Source: AC-51 sp963749895
GTDB lineage: Bacteria; Actinomycetota; UBA4738; HRBIN12
Length of the DNA stretch: 64,000 nucleotides
Assembly (NCBI GenBank): GCA_963749895.1
Contig: CAVVOG010000003.1
Location: 1,550,001-1,614,000 of the forward strand
Direction: 5' to 3'
A model generated the notes under the pieces. It searched no databases and was not told where the DNA came from. It was given only the letters and a program-made list of their open reading frames with translations. Positions 16,619 through 25,745 of the stretch are shown here, one piece after another. The translations under genes and the position numbers were made by a program. Each line of letters starts with the position of its first letter. Position 1 is the first letter of the stretch.

Positions 16619-18250
16619 ATGCGAGTACCCGCGGTGCGGCCCCTGCCGCTCGAAGCGAGCACGAGGCGCGCGCTCTGGGCGTCGATCGCGAGCATGCTGT
16701 TCGTGGCCCTGGTCTCGGCGACGCCGAGATCGCCCTTCCATCCCACCTTGCCGGAGAACGTCCAGGCCTTCGGCCCGGTCCGATGGCTCTCCGACCTGAT
16801 CGGGCTGCAGTACCTGAACGATCTGGGGCTGATGATCGTCGGACTCCTCGCGACGGCGTCGGCCGCCGCCGGGTTCATCCTGATCCTGCGCGAGGCGTGG
16901 AACGGCCGGCTGTCGATGCGGGTCGTGATCGCCCTCGCGGTGGCCTACCACGTCCTCGTGCTGCTGCTGCCGCTGCTGTTCTCGCGCGACGTCTACAGCT
17001 ACGCCTACTACGGGAAGATCGTGACGGCGTACGGTGGCAACCCCTACGTCGACACGCCGCAGGACTTCCCGAACTACGCGCTGTGGAAGTACACATGGCC
17101 CGGGTGGCGCGGGACGCCGTCGGTCTACGGGCCTCTGTTCACCTGGATCTCCGTCGCGCTGCAGACGGTCGTCAAGAGCCCGGGGAGCCTGATCAACGGG
17201 TTCCAGATCCTGGCGGCCTTCGCCAGCCTCGGGACGGTGGCGGTCTTGGCTCGCCTGGTCGACAAGGTGCGCCCGGAGCGCGCCGTGTTCGCGGCGGCGA
17301 TCGTGGGGCTGAACCCGATCGTCGTGTTCCACGTGGTGGGCGGCGGCCACAACGACATCCTCGTGGCGTTCTTCGTCGCGGCCGCGGTCGCCCTGCTGTA
17401 CGAACGACGTGAGCTGCTCTCGGCGGTCGCCTTGGGCCTGGGGATGTCGGTGAAGGCCACCGCGGTGATCCCGCTGCTCCTGCTGATCGTGGCGGTGGCC
17501 GCGCAGGCCGAGCCGGCGCAGCGCCGCGCGGTCCTGGTGCGCTACGGCGGGGTCGTCGGCGCGGTGTGGCTCGCCCTCGCGCTTCCGTTCCTGCAAGCGG
17601 ACAACCCGACGCTGGGGTTGCTCGAAGTGGCCGGTCACGATTCCTGGATGGCGCCGGGGCAACTCGTGGTCCGGGCCTTCTCCGGCGTCGGCGGCCTGAT
17701 CGGCGGCGACGGGTTCCGCGAGCCGGCCGCCACGATCGGGCGCCTGCTGCTGTTCACCCTCTCGGCGACCGGGATCGGGATGATCGCCTTCCGCCTGTGG
17801 CGCGACCCCGCCGCCCGTCAACCCGCCGCGCTGACGGCCGCGTGGGGCTGGGCGCTGCTGATCTTGATCCTCCCCTCGCCGGTGCTGTTCACCTGGTACC
17901 TCGTGTGGATCCTCCCGCTGGCCTGGGCGCTGCCTCGGGTACCACGGCGGGCGATGGTGATCCTGTCGGCGTTCTTCATCGTGACCCAACTCGTGACGGA
18001 GTCGTCGCGGCTGCCCGACGTGCTGCGCAGCGTGAAGCTGCCCTTCGGCCATCCGATCGCCGTCGCGGTGCTCGTGTGGGTAGGCATCGACTTCGTCCGA
18101 CGGCTGCGCCGGAACATCCCGTTCGAGGCGGAGACCGCGAGGCCGGCGTTCGGGGACCGGTTCGAGACGGGACCGGCGGTGCGCAACCCGCGCCCGGCCC
18201 GGGTCGGCTCGCCGCAGTCGATCCCGGTCCCGGCGATGCACCGCCACTGA
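16619..18250 (+). CDS. MptB-like GT-C membrane mannosyltransferase (second copy)
   Basis: Paralogue of the gene at 9894-11492 (543 residues, roughly a dozen helices). It keeps the same outer loop: LLFSRDVYSYAYYGK, then YGGNPYVDTPQDFPN, and NPIVVFHVVGGGHNDILVAFF. Proteins of this type take mannose from polyprenyl-phosphate mannose on the outer face of the membrane. The C terminus is a basic, disordered cytoplasmic tail. The ATG at 16619 sits 8 nt after TACATT. The stop codon TGA is the first part of the left TGACC palindrome. Confidence 0.82.
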   Translation: MRVPAVRPLPLEASTRRALWASIASMLFVALVSATPRSPFHPTLPENVQAFGPVRWLSDLIGLQYLNDLGLMIVGLLATASAAAGFILILREAWNGRLSMRVVIALAVAYHVLVLLLPLLFSRDVYSYAYYGKIVTAYGGNPYVDTPQDFPNYALWKYTWPGWRGTPSVYGPLFTWISVALQTVVKSPGSLINGFQILAAFASLGTVAVLARLVDKVRPERAVFAAAIVGLNPIVVFHVVGGGHNDILVAFFVAAAVALLYERRELLSAVALGLGMSVKATAVIPLLLLIVAVAAQAEPAQRRAVLVRYGGVVGAVWLALALPFLQADNPTLGLLEVAGHDSWMAPGQLVVRAFSGVGGLIGGDGFREPAATIGRLLLFTLSATGIGMIAFRLWRDPAARQPAALTAAWGWALLILILPSPVLFTWYLVWILPLAWALPRVPRRAMVILSAFFIVTQLVTESSRLPDVLRSVKLPFGHPIAVAVLVWVGIDFVRRLRRNIPFEAETARPAFGDRFETGPAVRNPRPARVGSPQSIPVPAMHRH

Positions 18251-18260
18251 CCCCAGGTCA
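18248..18260. promoter_or_regulatory. Palindrome TGACC-CCA-GGTCA, copy 1
   Basis: Five-base arms with three-base spacer, overlapping the stop of the upstream gene. Same arms and spacing as copy 2, 92 bp downstream. Candidate operator of the one-carbon operon. Confidence 0.5.
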
Positions 18261-18339
18261 CGGTCCTGCGCTCGTGCGCGGTTCACGGCCCTGGGCTGCG
18301 GTCCTATCCTCGTCCGGGTACCCACCGGACGCGCCCCGT

Positions 18340-18352
18340 TGACCTGAGGTCA
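18340..18352. promoter_or_regulatory. Palindrome TGACC-TGA-GGTCA, copy 2
   Basis: Same arms and spacing as copy 1, 128 bp before the start of the methyltransferase operon. Two spaced copies suggest a dimeric regulator that could loop DNA; the regulator is not in the window. Confidence 0.5.
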
Positions 18353-18480
18353 CCGCCCGAGGCGGAGACGCGGAGCGCGGCCGACGTCGGGTCGCCATCC
18401 GGCGGCCGCGATGCACGACTACCCGAGGACCGTCGGGCTCCGGCAGAGTGGCGACGACGAACGACCCCAGGAGAGGCGCG

Positions 18481-19356
18481 ATGACGACGCAGGCAGACAC
18501 GATCCTCCGCTCGCACGAGGGGCGCGAGGTCCACATCGGCGACGGACACCCGTTCGCGATCATCGGGGAGCGGATCAACCCCACGGGCCGCAAGACGCTC
18601 GCCGAGGAGCTGAAGCAGGGGAACTACGACACGGTGCGCTCCGACGCGGTCGCCCAGGTCGAGGCCGGAGCCGCCGTCTTGGACCTGAACGCCGGGATCC
18701 CGGGGTTCGACGAGGCGGCGATGCTCTCGGAGATCGTCAAGATCGTGAACGACCTCGTCGACGTGCCGCTGTGCATCGACTCGTCGACCCCCGAGGCGCT
18801 CGAGGCAGCCGTCCCCCTCGCGGGCGGGAAGGTCCTGATCAACTCCGTCACCGCCGAGCAGCACTCGATGGACCGCCTGCTCCCCCTCGTCGCGGCCCAC
18901 GGGGCCGCCGTGATCGGCATGGCGAACGACGAGGAGGGGATCTCGATGGATCCCGACGTGCGGTTCGCCGCCGCGGCGAAGATCGTCGAGAACGCCGAGA
19001 AGCACGGGATCGCCCGCGAGGACGTCATCATCGATCCACTGGCGATGCCGATCGGCGCGGCGCCCGACGCCGGCACGGCGATGCTGGGCACGATGCGCCG
19101 GATCCGCGAAGAGCTCGGCGTGAACCTGTCCTGCGGTGCCTCGAACATCTCGTTCGGGATGCCGGGCCGCCACGAGATCGATGCGACCTTCCTCACGCTG
19201 ATGATGGGCGCGGGGATGAACACCGCGATCACGAACCCCCTGCGCCGGCCCGTCCGCAAGGCGATCCTCGCGGCCGACCTGCTGCTCGGCCACGACCAGT
19301 ACGGCGCTGCATGGATCAAGGACCACCGGGCCGAGCAGGCCGCCGCGGAGAGCTGA
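18481..19356 (+). CDS. Methyltetrahydrofolate:corrinoid methyltransferase family protein
   Basis: Pterin-binding TIM-barrel (DHPS-like) protein of 291 residues, like MtgA/AcsE/CmuB, which moves a methyl group between tetrahydrofolate and a corrinoid protein. N-terminal FAIIGERINPTGRKTLAEEL and GAAVLDLNAGIPG are the pterin-site strands; CIDSSTPEALEAAV and VEPLAM-like IIDPLAMPIGAAPD follow. The ATG at 18481 has AGGAGAG upstream; a second ATG at 18448 would extend it by 11 residues. It is first of four tight genes (this, RACo, DUF1638, MttB), which sets its job as methyl acceptor or donor for the pathway. Confidence 0.87.
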   Translation: MTTQADTILRSHEGREVHIGDGHPFAIIGERINPTGRKTLAEELKQGNYDTVRSDAVAQVEAGAAVLDLNAGIPGFDEAAMLSEIVKIVNDLVDVPLCIDSSTPEALEAAVPLAGGKVLINSVTAEQHSMDRLLPLVAAHGAAVIGMANDEEGISMDPDVRFAAAAKIVENAEKHGIAREDVIIDPLAMPIGAAPDAGTAMLGTMRRIREELGVNLSCGASNISFGMPGRHEIDATFLTLMMGAGMNTAITNPLRRPVRKAILAADLLLGHDQYGAAWIKDHRAEQAAAES

Positions 19357-21210
19357 GTGGTCGACAAACACGAGGTCACGTACCTCCCGAGCGGGAAGAC
19401 CGTCCGGGTCCCCGAGGGGACGACCCTGTTCAACGCCGCCCACTGGGCGGGGCTGCCGATCGAGTCGACCTGCGGGGGTCGTGGCACGTGCGGCAAGTGC
19501 GGCGTCCAGGTGCTCGAGGGGCAGGCGGAGCTGTCGCTCGCCGACCACCGCCACCTGGCCGACAGGATCGATGAAGGCTGGCGCCTGTCCTGCCAGTGCC
19601 CGATCACCGGGCCCATGAAGGTCGACGTCCCGCGGCTGATGAAGATGCCGAAGGCGGCCACGATGGGCGTCGGGCGGTTCGTGCTGCTGGAGCCGAACGT
19701 CGTGAAGCTGTACCTGGAGCTGCCCCCCGCCTCGCTCGAGGATCACCGACCGCACCTGGCCCGCGTGATGGACGCGATCGAGGAGGCCGGGTACACGCGC
19801 AACCACGATTGGGAGGTGCTGCCCCGGCTCGCCGAGGCGTTCCGCACGACCTCGAACGTCACGGTGACGCTCGTCGGCGAATACCTCGTGGACGTGGAGG
19901 CGGGCGACACGCGCGACCGGATGTTCGGGGTGTCGTTCGACATCGGGACCACGACCTGCGTGGCCACCCTCGTCGATCTGCGCAACGGGGCCGCGGTCGC
20001 GGTCGCGAGCACGATCAACCACCAGGCCAGCTACGGCGCCGACGTGATCGCCCGGATGGCCAAGGCGATGCGTGGGCGGGAGGACATCGAGCAGCTCCAG
20101 GCCGCGGCGATCGAGACCGTGAACGAGCTCCTCCAGCGCGTGCAGGAGGAAGCCGACGTGAAGCCCGAGGAGATCTACGAGGCGGTCGTCGCCGGCAACG
20201 CCACGATGCTGTCGCTGCTGTGCGGGGTGAACCCCGAGTCGATCGCCCTGGCCCCGTACGTCGCGAGCTTCCTGGACGCCCAAGACCTGCGGGCCGATCA
20301 GATCGGGTTCTCGATCCACCCGCTGGGATGGGTGGCGCTCTACCCGTCGATCGGCGCGTACGTCGGGGCCGATATCGTGGCCGACATCGTCGCGACCGGG
20401 CTGGTCCGCGACGACACGCTCCGTCTGCTGGTCGACGTCGGGACGAACGGTGAGATCGCGTGCGGCAACGCCGAGCGATCCGTGGCGACCGCCGCGCCGG
20501 CGGGGCCGGCCTTCGAGGGCGGGGAGATCGTCTACGGGATGCGCGCGACCGAGGGGGCGATCGAGGGCGTCGCGCTGACGAACGGCACGGTCGAGCTCCA
20601 GGTGATCGGCGGCGACGTCGAGCCCCGCGGGATCTGCGGCTCCGGGCTGATCGACGTCGTCGCCCAGCTCCGCCTCGCGGGGCTCCTGGACGACGGCGGC
20701 AAGATGCTGACCCGCGAGGACGCAGACGCCCAGGGTCACCCGCTGGCGGCACACCTCGTGATGCACGGCGACGTCCGGGCCTTCCAGCTCCACGGCGAGG
20801 TGGTGCTGACCCAGGCCGACGTCCGAGCGCTGCAGTTCGCGAAGGGCGCGATCTCCACGGGGATCGAGACCGCGATGCGCGCGCTCGACCTGGAGCCCTC
20901 CGACCTCGAGGAGGTCATGCTCGCGGGGTCGTTCGGCTCGTACATCAACCCCGAGAGCGCGCGGGTGATCGGCCTGGTTCCCCCGGTACCCGTCGAGCGG
21001 ATCAAGGCGGTGGGCAACACCGCGAGCGAGGGCGCGAAGATGGCCCTGATGTCGTTCCGCGAGCGTGAGGTCGCCTGGGAGATCCCCGCCATCGTCGAGT
21101 ACATCGAGCTGTCGGGCGTCGAGGACTTCAACGATCGGTTCATCGGGAACCTCGGGTTCCCGCCGCTCGATTCGCTGCCGGACTCCCAGCCCGCCGGGAC
21201 GACGGGATGA
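19357..21210 (+). CDS. Reductive activator of corrinoid protein (ASKHA, 2Fe-2S; DUF4445)
   Basis: RACo/RamA-type protein (617 residues) that uses ATP to reduce oxidised Co(II) corrinoid back to Co(I). N-terminal plant-type ferredoxin domain: Cys39, Cys45, Cys48 and Cys79. A middle helical part follows, then the ASKHA ATPase domain with FDIGTTTCVATLVDL, VDVGTNGEIACG, CGSGLIDVVAQLRLAGLL and the DUF4445 signature LAGSFGSYINPESARVIGLVP. GTG start one nt after the upstream TGA. It is needed wherever corrinoid methyltransferases run, so it supports a functional MttB pathway. Confidence 0.92.
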   Translation: MVDKHEVTYLPSGKTVRVPEGTTLFNAAHWAGLPIESTCGGRGTCGKCGVQVLEGQAELSLADHRHLADRIDEGWRLSCQCPITGPMKVDVPRLMKMPKAATMGVGRFVLLEPNVVKLYLELPPASLEDHRPHLARVMDAIEEAGYTRNHDWEVLPRLAEAFRTTSNVTVTLVGEYLVDVEAGDTRDRMFGVSFDIGTTTCVATLVDLRNGAAVAVASTINHQASYGADVIARMAKAMRGREDIEQLQAAAIETVNELLQRVQEEADVKPEEIYEAVVAGNATMLSLLCGVNPESIALAPYVASFLDAQDLRADQIGFSIHPLGWVALYPSIGAYVGADIVADIVATGLVRDDTLRLLVDVGTNGEIACGNAERSVATAAPAGPAFEGGEIVYGMRATEGAIEGVALTNGTVELQVIGGDVEPRGICGSGLIDVVAQLRLAGLLDDGGKMLTREDADAQGHPLAAHLVMHGDVRAFQLHGEVVLTQADVRALQFAKGAISTGIETAMRALDLEPSDLEEVMLAGSFGSYINPESARVIGLVPPVPVERIKAVGNTASEGAKMALMSFREREVAWEIPAIVEYIELSGVEDFNDRFIGNLGFPPLDSLPDSQPAGTTG

Positions 21211-21818
21211 CGTCGACCGGCGCCAAGGTCGCGCTGATCGCGTGCGGCGCCGTCGCCCGAGACACCGCGACGCTCGTCGCGACGCACGGGTGGGAGGCGG
21301 ACGTCCACGGCATCTCGTCGGAGCTCCACATGACCCCCCTCGAGATCGCGCCGGCGGTCGAAGCGAAGCTGCAGCAGCTCCTCCCCCGCTACGAGCGGGT
21401 GATCGTGGTCTACGGGGACTGCGGCACCGGCGGGAGGCTCGACGAGGTCCTGAAGCGCTACCCGGCCGTGCGCCCGGCAGGGGTCCACTGCTTCGAGTGG
21501 TACTCGGGCGAGATCTACCGCCGGTTCTCCGAGGACATCGGGATCTACTTCCTGACCGACTGGCTCGTGCAGAACTGGGACCGCGCCGTGATCCACGGAC
21601 TGGGCTTGGACCGGTACCCGTGGCTCAAGGACACCTACTTCGGGAACCTCACGACGATCCTGTTCGTCCGGCAGCATCCCGATCCGGACCGTGAGGCGAA
21701 GGCTCGCGAGATCGCCGCGTACATGGGCAAGCCCCTCGAGATCCACGACCTGGGGATCGAACCCCTCGACGAGCTGCTGACGCCGCTGATGGAGGACACC
21801 GATGCTGTACGACCCTGA
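21207..21818 (+). CDS. DUF1638 protein
   Basis: A 203-residue protein matching DUF1638, recognisable from VIVVYGDCGTGGRLDEVLKRYPAVRPAGVHCFEWYSGEIY and the Cys/His residues in those strands. DUF1638 proteins are frequent neighbours of MttB homologues and corrinoid activators, and their function is unproven; a metal, corrinoid or methyl-substrate role is inference. The start overlaps the RACo stop by 4 nt, and the end overlaps MttB by 17 nt, so it is certainly cotranslated. Confidence 0.82.
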   Translation: MTSTGAKVALIACGAVARDTATLVATHGWEADVHGISSELHMTPLEIAPAVEAKLQQLLPRYERVIVVYGDCGTGGRLDEVLKRYPAVRPAGVHCFEWYSGEIYRRFSEDIGIYFLTDWLVQNWDRAVIHGLGLDRYPWLKDTYFGNLTTILFVRQHPDPDREAKAREIAAYMGKPLEIHDLGIEPLDELLTPLMEDTDAVRP

Positions 21819-23250
21819 CCGCGCGCCACGCCCGATCGGCCCCGAGGACGAGGAGCGGGTCCACGAGGTCGCGATGCGCATCCTCGAGGAGATCGGGGTC
21901 GAGATCCTCCACGAACGCGGACGAGCCTTGTTCGCCGACGCGGGCCAGCGGGTCGACGGCACGCGCGTCTACCTGGACCGGACCTTCGTGATGGAGCAGG
22001 TGGCGAAGGCCCCGCGGACGTTCACGCTCCACGCGCGGAACCCGGCGAACACGATCGATGTCGGAGGGGGCACGCCGCTGTGGATGGGCGTCGGAGGTCC
22101 GCCGTTCCTGAGCGACATCGACGAGGGCCGGCGCGCCGGTTCGCTCGACGGGCACGACACGATCGTGAAGCTCACGCAGGCGGCCTCACCGCTGAACTGC
22201 GTCCAGGCCGGTGCGTGCGAACCGACGAGGATGCCGGTCGCGACCCGGTACCTCGACATGGAGTACTCGACGATCCGCTGGTCGGACCTGCCGTACACGA
22301 CCTACGGCACGAGCGGTCCGAAGGCGCGCGACGGGATCGAGATGGCGCGGATCGTGCACGGACATCCGGACGGTGACCCGACCCTGCTGATGGGGGTCGT
22401 GAACTCCATCAGTCCCCTGATCTGGGACTTCCGCATGGTCGACGCGATGCTCACGTGGGCCGAGGCGAACCAGGCCACGATCGTCACCCCGTTCCTGCTG
22501 GGAGGCGCGACGGCCCCGGTGAGCGTGGCCGGCGGGCTCGCCCAGCAGGTCGCCGAGGCGCTGTCCGGCGTCGCCCTGATCCAGACCGCGCGCCCCGGGG
22601 CACCGTGCCTGTACGGGTCGTTCTTCCAGGCGACCGACATGCGGACCGGCGCGCCGGCGCTCGGCACTCCGGAGTCGATCTTCGGCGTGCTCGCCGGCGC
22701 GCAGCTCGCCCGGCGCTACGGCCTGCCCTACCGTGGCGGCGGCGGGTTGTGCTCGTCGAACGTCGTGGACGCTCAGGCCGCGGCCGAGTCCGCGTTCATG
22801 CTGTGGGCGACGGTCCTGGCGGGCACGGACGTCGTCCTGCACGCGGCGGGGTGGCTCGAAGGCGGCCTGACGGCGAGCCTCGAGAAGTTCGCGCTCGACG
22901 TCGAGCTGCTCGAACAGTTCCAGGCGCATCAGCGCGGGTTCGGGTTCTCCGAGGAGGAGTTCGCCTTCGAGGCCCTGAAGGAGGTCGGGCCCGGCGGTCT
23001 GTGGCTCGCGGCCGACCACACGATGGCCCACTTCAAGGAGTGGCAGTACATCTCGCCGCTATTCATCACGCAGGACTTCACGACCTGGTCGGCCCAGGGC
23101 TCGGTCGACGCCCTGGCGCGGGCGAACGCCAGGTGGAAGGCGCTGCTCGCCACCTACCAGGACCCCGGCATCGAAGGGGCGGCGGACGAGGAGCTGCGTG
23201 CGTTCATCGAGCGCCGGAAGGCTGACCCGCCCCCGGTCGACGACGACTGA
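21802..23250 (+). CDS. Trimethylamine methyltransferase (MttB) superfamily, non-pyrrolysine
   Basis: MttB-fold (TIM barrel) protein of 482 residues that should transfer a methyl group from a quaternary amine or related donor to a corrinoid protein. Hallmarks: RILEEIGVEILHE start, LYGSFFQATDMRTGAPALGTPE, YRGGGGLCSSNVVDAQAAAES, HAAGWLEGGLTASLEKFALDVE. No in-frame TAG, so it is not the pyrrolysine enzyme for trimethylamine; characterised non-Pyl members demethylate glycine betaine, proline betaine, carnitine or choline derivatives. GGAGG 9 nt before the ATG. Last gene of the unit; hairpin terminator follows. Confidence 0.9.
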   Translation: MLYDPDRAPRPIGPEDEERVHEVAMRILEEIGVEILHERGRALFADAGQRVDGTRVYLDRTFVMEQVAKAPRTFTLHARNPANTIDVGGGTPLWMGVGGPPFLSDIDEGRRAGSLDGHDTIVKLTQAASPLNCVQAGACEPTRMPVATRYLDMEYSTIRWSDLPYTTYGTSGPKARDGIEMARIVHGHPDGDPTLLMGVVNSISPLIWDFRMVDAMLTWAEANQATIVTPFLLGGATAPVSVAGGLAQQVAEALSGVALIQTARPGAPCLYGSFFQATDMRTGAPALGTPESIFGVLAGAQLARRYGLPYRGGGGLCSSNVVDAQAAAESAFMLWATVLAGTDVVLHAAGWLEGGLTASLEKFALDVELLEQFQAHQRGFGFSEEEFAFEALKEVGPGGLWLAADHTMAHFKEWQYISPLFITQDFTTWSAQGSVDALARANARWKALLATYQDPGIEGAADEELRAFIERRKADPPPVDDD

Positions 23251-23263
23251 GCCGAGACACGAA

Positions 23264-23294
23264 CGAGGGGGCCCCGCGGAACGGGGCCCCCTCG
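23264..23294. terminator. Perfect 13-bp hairpin between convergent genes
   Basis: CGAGGGGGCCCCG pairs without mismatch to CGGGGCCCCCTCG around the five-base loop CGGAA. It lies 13 nt after the MttB stop and 21 nt before the peptidase stop, so it can end transcription from both sides. There is no U tract, as is usual in GC-rich actinobacteria. Confidence 0.85.
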
Positions 23295-23315
23295 TCGTCG
23301 GTACCGCCGAGCGCC

Positions 23316-25553
23316 TCAGGCGCTCGGGTTCGTGACCTCCACCTCGTAGGTGGTCCGGTCCCTGGACACGTCGGTGACCTCCATCCGGACACCCGACCCC
23401 GGCGTGATCACGCTGGCGTAGGGCTTCCGGGCGTCGTAGTAGGCACCCGCGACGGAGTCGTCGAAGACCGACACCGCCGGTGCGTGCCACTCGAACGGGA
23501 ACAGCCGGCGACCGTTGCCCTTCACCTGGTGGATCGTGATGTGGTGGTCGTCGAGCCCGAACGCTGCGTCCCACGCTTGGATCCGCTCGCGCCAGAACGT
23601 GTTGCCCTTGGGCCGCTGGACCGCCGTCGGGTGGGAGTCCACCACGAGCAGCATGCCGCCGCCGGGGTGCTGGGACACATCGTTGTCCGGGTACCGCGAG
23701 TTGCGGTACCACACGACGAGTCCGTCGGCGTTGCAGTACTTCTCGAGCCAGTTGCCGTAGAGGAACTGGTACGCGCCGCACAGGTTCTCGTCGCTGCGGA
23801 CGTACGAGCGCGACTCCACCACGTAGTAGTGGAAGTACGTGTTCGTGACCTCACCGTTCTCGACCTGCGAGAACCCGGCGAAGTCCCACGCCGACGGGTC
23901 GGACGCGTCGTCCACCGGCTCGCCGCCCAGCGAGATCGAGTCGACCGCGAACCCTTCCTGCACGACCGCACCATCGGTCCAGTAGCGGAACGCGATGTCG
24001 GTCGCGCCGGCCGGGATCGTGGCCGAGCCGTCGACCCAGGCGCCCGAGGTGCCCGTGATGCCGAACCCGAAGTTCTGTCCGTTCGGGTTCGTCGTGGTCG
24101 ACAGGTTCGTCTCGACGGGCGTCCAGTTGGCTCCGCCGTCGGACGAGGACAGGACGTACGCGTAGTCCCAGTCCACCTCGATGTCGTAGTTCGCGCGGAA
24201 CGTGAGCGCGGTGTCGGCGGTGAGCGCCGCGCCGAGGGACCGCGTCATCAGCGTGTCGAGGCTGTCCCCCTTCCCCGAGTAGTAGTAGAAGGCATCGCCG
24301 TCGGTGGGGAAGACCGTCTCGGTCATCGTGTAGTTCGGCAGGCTGATCCGCAGCGCCTGCGCGCCACTCGTGGACGCGCCCTCCGCGGGTCCGATCTTGT
24401 AGGTGCCGGCGTCGCCGGGCTCGACGACCTCGAGGTCGAGCCAGCCGAGCGCGAACTTCTCCCAAGCGCTCATGTGGTACGGGCTCACGCCGATCGCGTC
24501 GGGCGCGATCGAGGGCCAGCTGCTCGCCATCAGGGTCCAGAACTCGGCGGAGTTGTCGTTGCCGCCGACGCGCTCGTAGAAGTCCGGCAGACCCAGGTCG
24601 TGCCCGAACTCGTGGGCGAAGACCGAGACCGCGCCGTCCTCCGGCTCGACCGTGTAGTCGCCGACCCACACCTTCTTGCCGGGCACCTTGTAGCCGCCCA
24701 GCTTGCAGTCGGCGGGACCCTCGGTGCCGATGCCCTCCTGGCCGGCGTACCAGCGGTGACTCCAGATCGCGTCGCCGCCCTGGGCGCCGCCGCCGGCCTC
24801 CTCGCCCGCACCGGCGTGGACGAGCTGGAAGTGGTCGACGTAGCCGTCGGGCTCGTCGAACACGCCGTCGCCGTCGCAGTCGTACCGGTCGTAGACGTCG
24901 ACCACGGAGGGCGACCAGTCGATGCCCTCGCGCTGTCCGACGGTCGCCTGCAGCGCGGCGTCGATCACCCGGTAGACCGGGCCGTTCGCGTTGTCCGACC
25001 CGTCACCGTCAGGGCCGTTCGCGCCGAACTCCGACCCCGGCGCGTCGATCGAGATCCACCGGGAGACCTGCCCGTCGACCGTGTAGCGGCCCGACGAGAG
25101 CTCTCGGTAGAAGTCCCGCATCGACACGTAGCCGTACGAGCCCCCGCCGTCGCTGAACAGCATGTCGCGATAGTGCCGTCGGTTCATGTTCGGGACCCAA
25201 TACGTCGAGTTGTCGACCGCGCGGTCCGGCTCAGCCAGTTCGCCGGCCTGCGGGTCGGTGAACTCGGCGAGGATCGTGACGATGTGGTCGGTGCGCTCGA
25301 GCTCGTAGTCCACGAAGCGCCCGTTCGCCAGGCGTACGACGCCGTCGGCCCGCACCTTGGCTCGTCCGCGAGCCACCTTGTCGGCGGCCGCGATCCGCTC
25401 GGCGATCCAGTTCTGCACGAACTTCGGTTGGATCTTCTCGTGACCGAGTGCGCGTCCGCGCTTCTCGGTCGGCCGACCGCTGGCCGGCGTGGTCGCCATG
25501 AGCGCTGCCACCGTCATCACGGTGAGCACCACGGCGAGGATGCGCTTGCTCAT
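23316..25553 (-). CDS. Secreted M6-family (immune inhibitor A-like) zinc metalloprotease
   Basis: A 745-residue exported peptidase. A Sec signal (MSKRILAVVLTVMTVAALMATTPASG) precedes an M6 catalytic domain with the zinc motif HEFGHDLGLPD at about residue 312 and the Asp- and Gly-rich calcium-like segment YDCDGDGVFDEPDGYVDHF. The downstream half carries beta-sandwich repeats, including LGGEPVDDASDPSAWDFAG. These proteases digest extracellular proteins (InhA of Bacillus attacks antimicrobial peptides and matrix). The start is the ATG at 25553 with GGAG upstream. Confidence 0.9.
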   Translation of the reverse strand: MSKRILAVVLTVMTVAALMATTPASGRPTEKRGRALGHEKIQPKFVQNWIAERIAAADKVARGRAKVRADGVVRLANGRFVDYELERTDHIVTILAEFTDPQAGELAEPDRAVDNSTYWVPNMNRRHYRDMLFSDGGGSYGYVSMRDFYRELSSGRYTVDGQVSRWISIDAPGSEFGANGPDGDGSDNANGPVYRVIDAALQATVGQREGIDWSPSVVDVYDRYDCDGDGVFDEPDGYVDHFQLVHAGAGEEAGGGAQGGDAIWSHRWYAGQEGIGTEGPADCKLGGYKVPGKKVWVGDYTVEPEDGAVSVFAHEFGHDLGLPDFYERVGGNDNSAEFWTLMASSWPSIAPDAIGVSPYHMSAWEKFALGWLDLEVVEPGDAGTYKIGPAEGASTSGAQALRISLPNYTMTETVFPTDGDAFYYYSGKGDSLDTLMTRSLGAALTADTALTFRANYDIEVDWDYAYVLSSSDGGANWTPVETNLSTTTNPNGQNFGFGITGTSGAWVDGSATIPAGATDIAFRYWTDGAVVQEGFAVDSISLGGEPVDDASDPSAWDFAGFSQVENGEVTNTYFHYYVVESRSYVRSDENLCGAYQFLYGNWLEKYCNADGLVVWYRNSRYPDNDVSQHPGGGMLLVVDSHPTAVQRPKGNTFWRERIQAWDAAFGLDDHHITIHQVKGNGRRLFPFEWHAPAVSVFDDSVAGAYYDARKPYASVITPGSGVRMEVTDVSRDRTTYEVEVTNPSA

Positions 25554-25745
25554 CCGCGCCCCTCCTCGGGCTGTTGCCCCACGATGGCCCACCGCACGTA
25601 GCGGCGGGCAGCTCCGAACTCGGCCGGGGGTGCCCGGCTTGGGACGCAGGCTATCGGCGTCCCCCGTTCCCGGGCAATGGTCCGTTCGGCCACGGCCGGA
25701 AGTCGGTTGCGCGAGGACGGAACGCACGAACCGCAGCTGCGCGTT

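Noticed and set aside
18251..18480. A missing corrinoid-protein gene upstream of the methyltransferase
   Set aside because: The 230 bases have no open frame of suitable length with a B12-binding DxHxxG motif; only palindromes and promoter-like DNA are present.
21802..23250. Pyrrolysine-encoding MttB
   Set aside because: The protein is continuous over its family length with no in-frame TAG, so no pyrrolysine codon is used.
25648..25658. A sigma-28-type GCCGATAG promoter for the M6 peptidase (minus strand)
   Set aside because: No matching -35 element lies at the proper distance; a sigma-70-like TTGCCC/TAGCCT pair explains the site as well.
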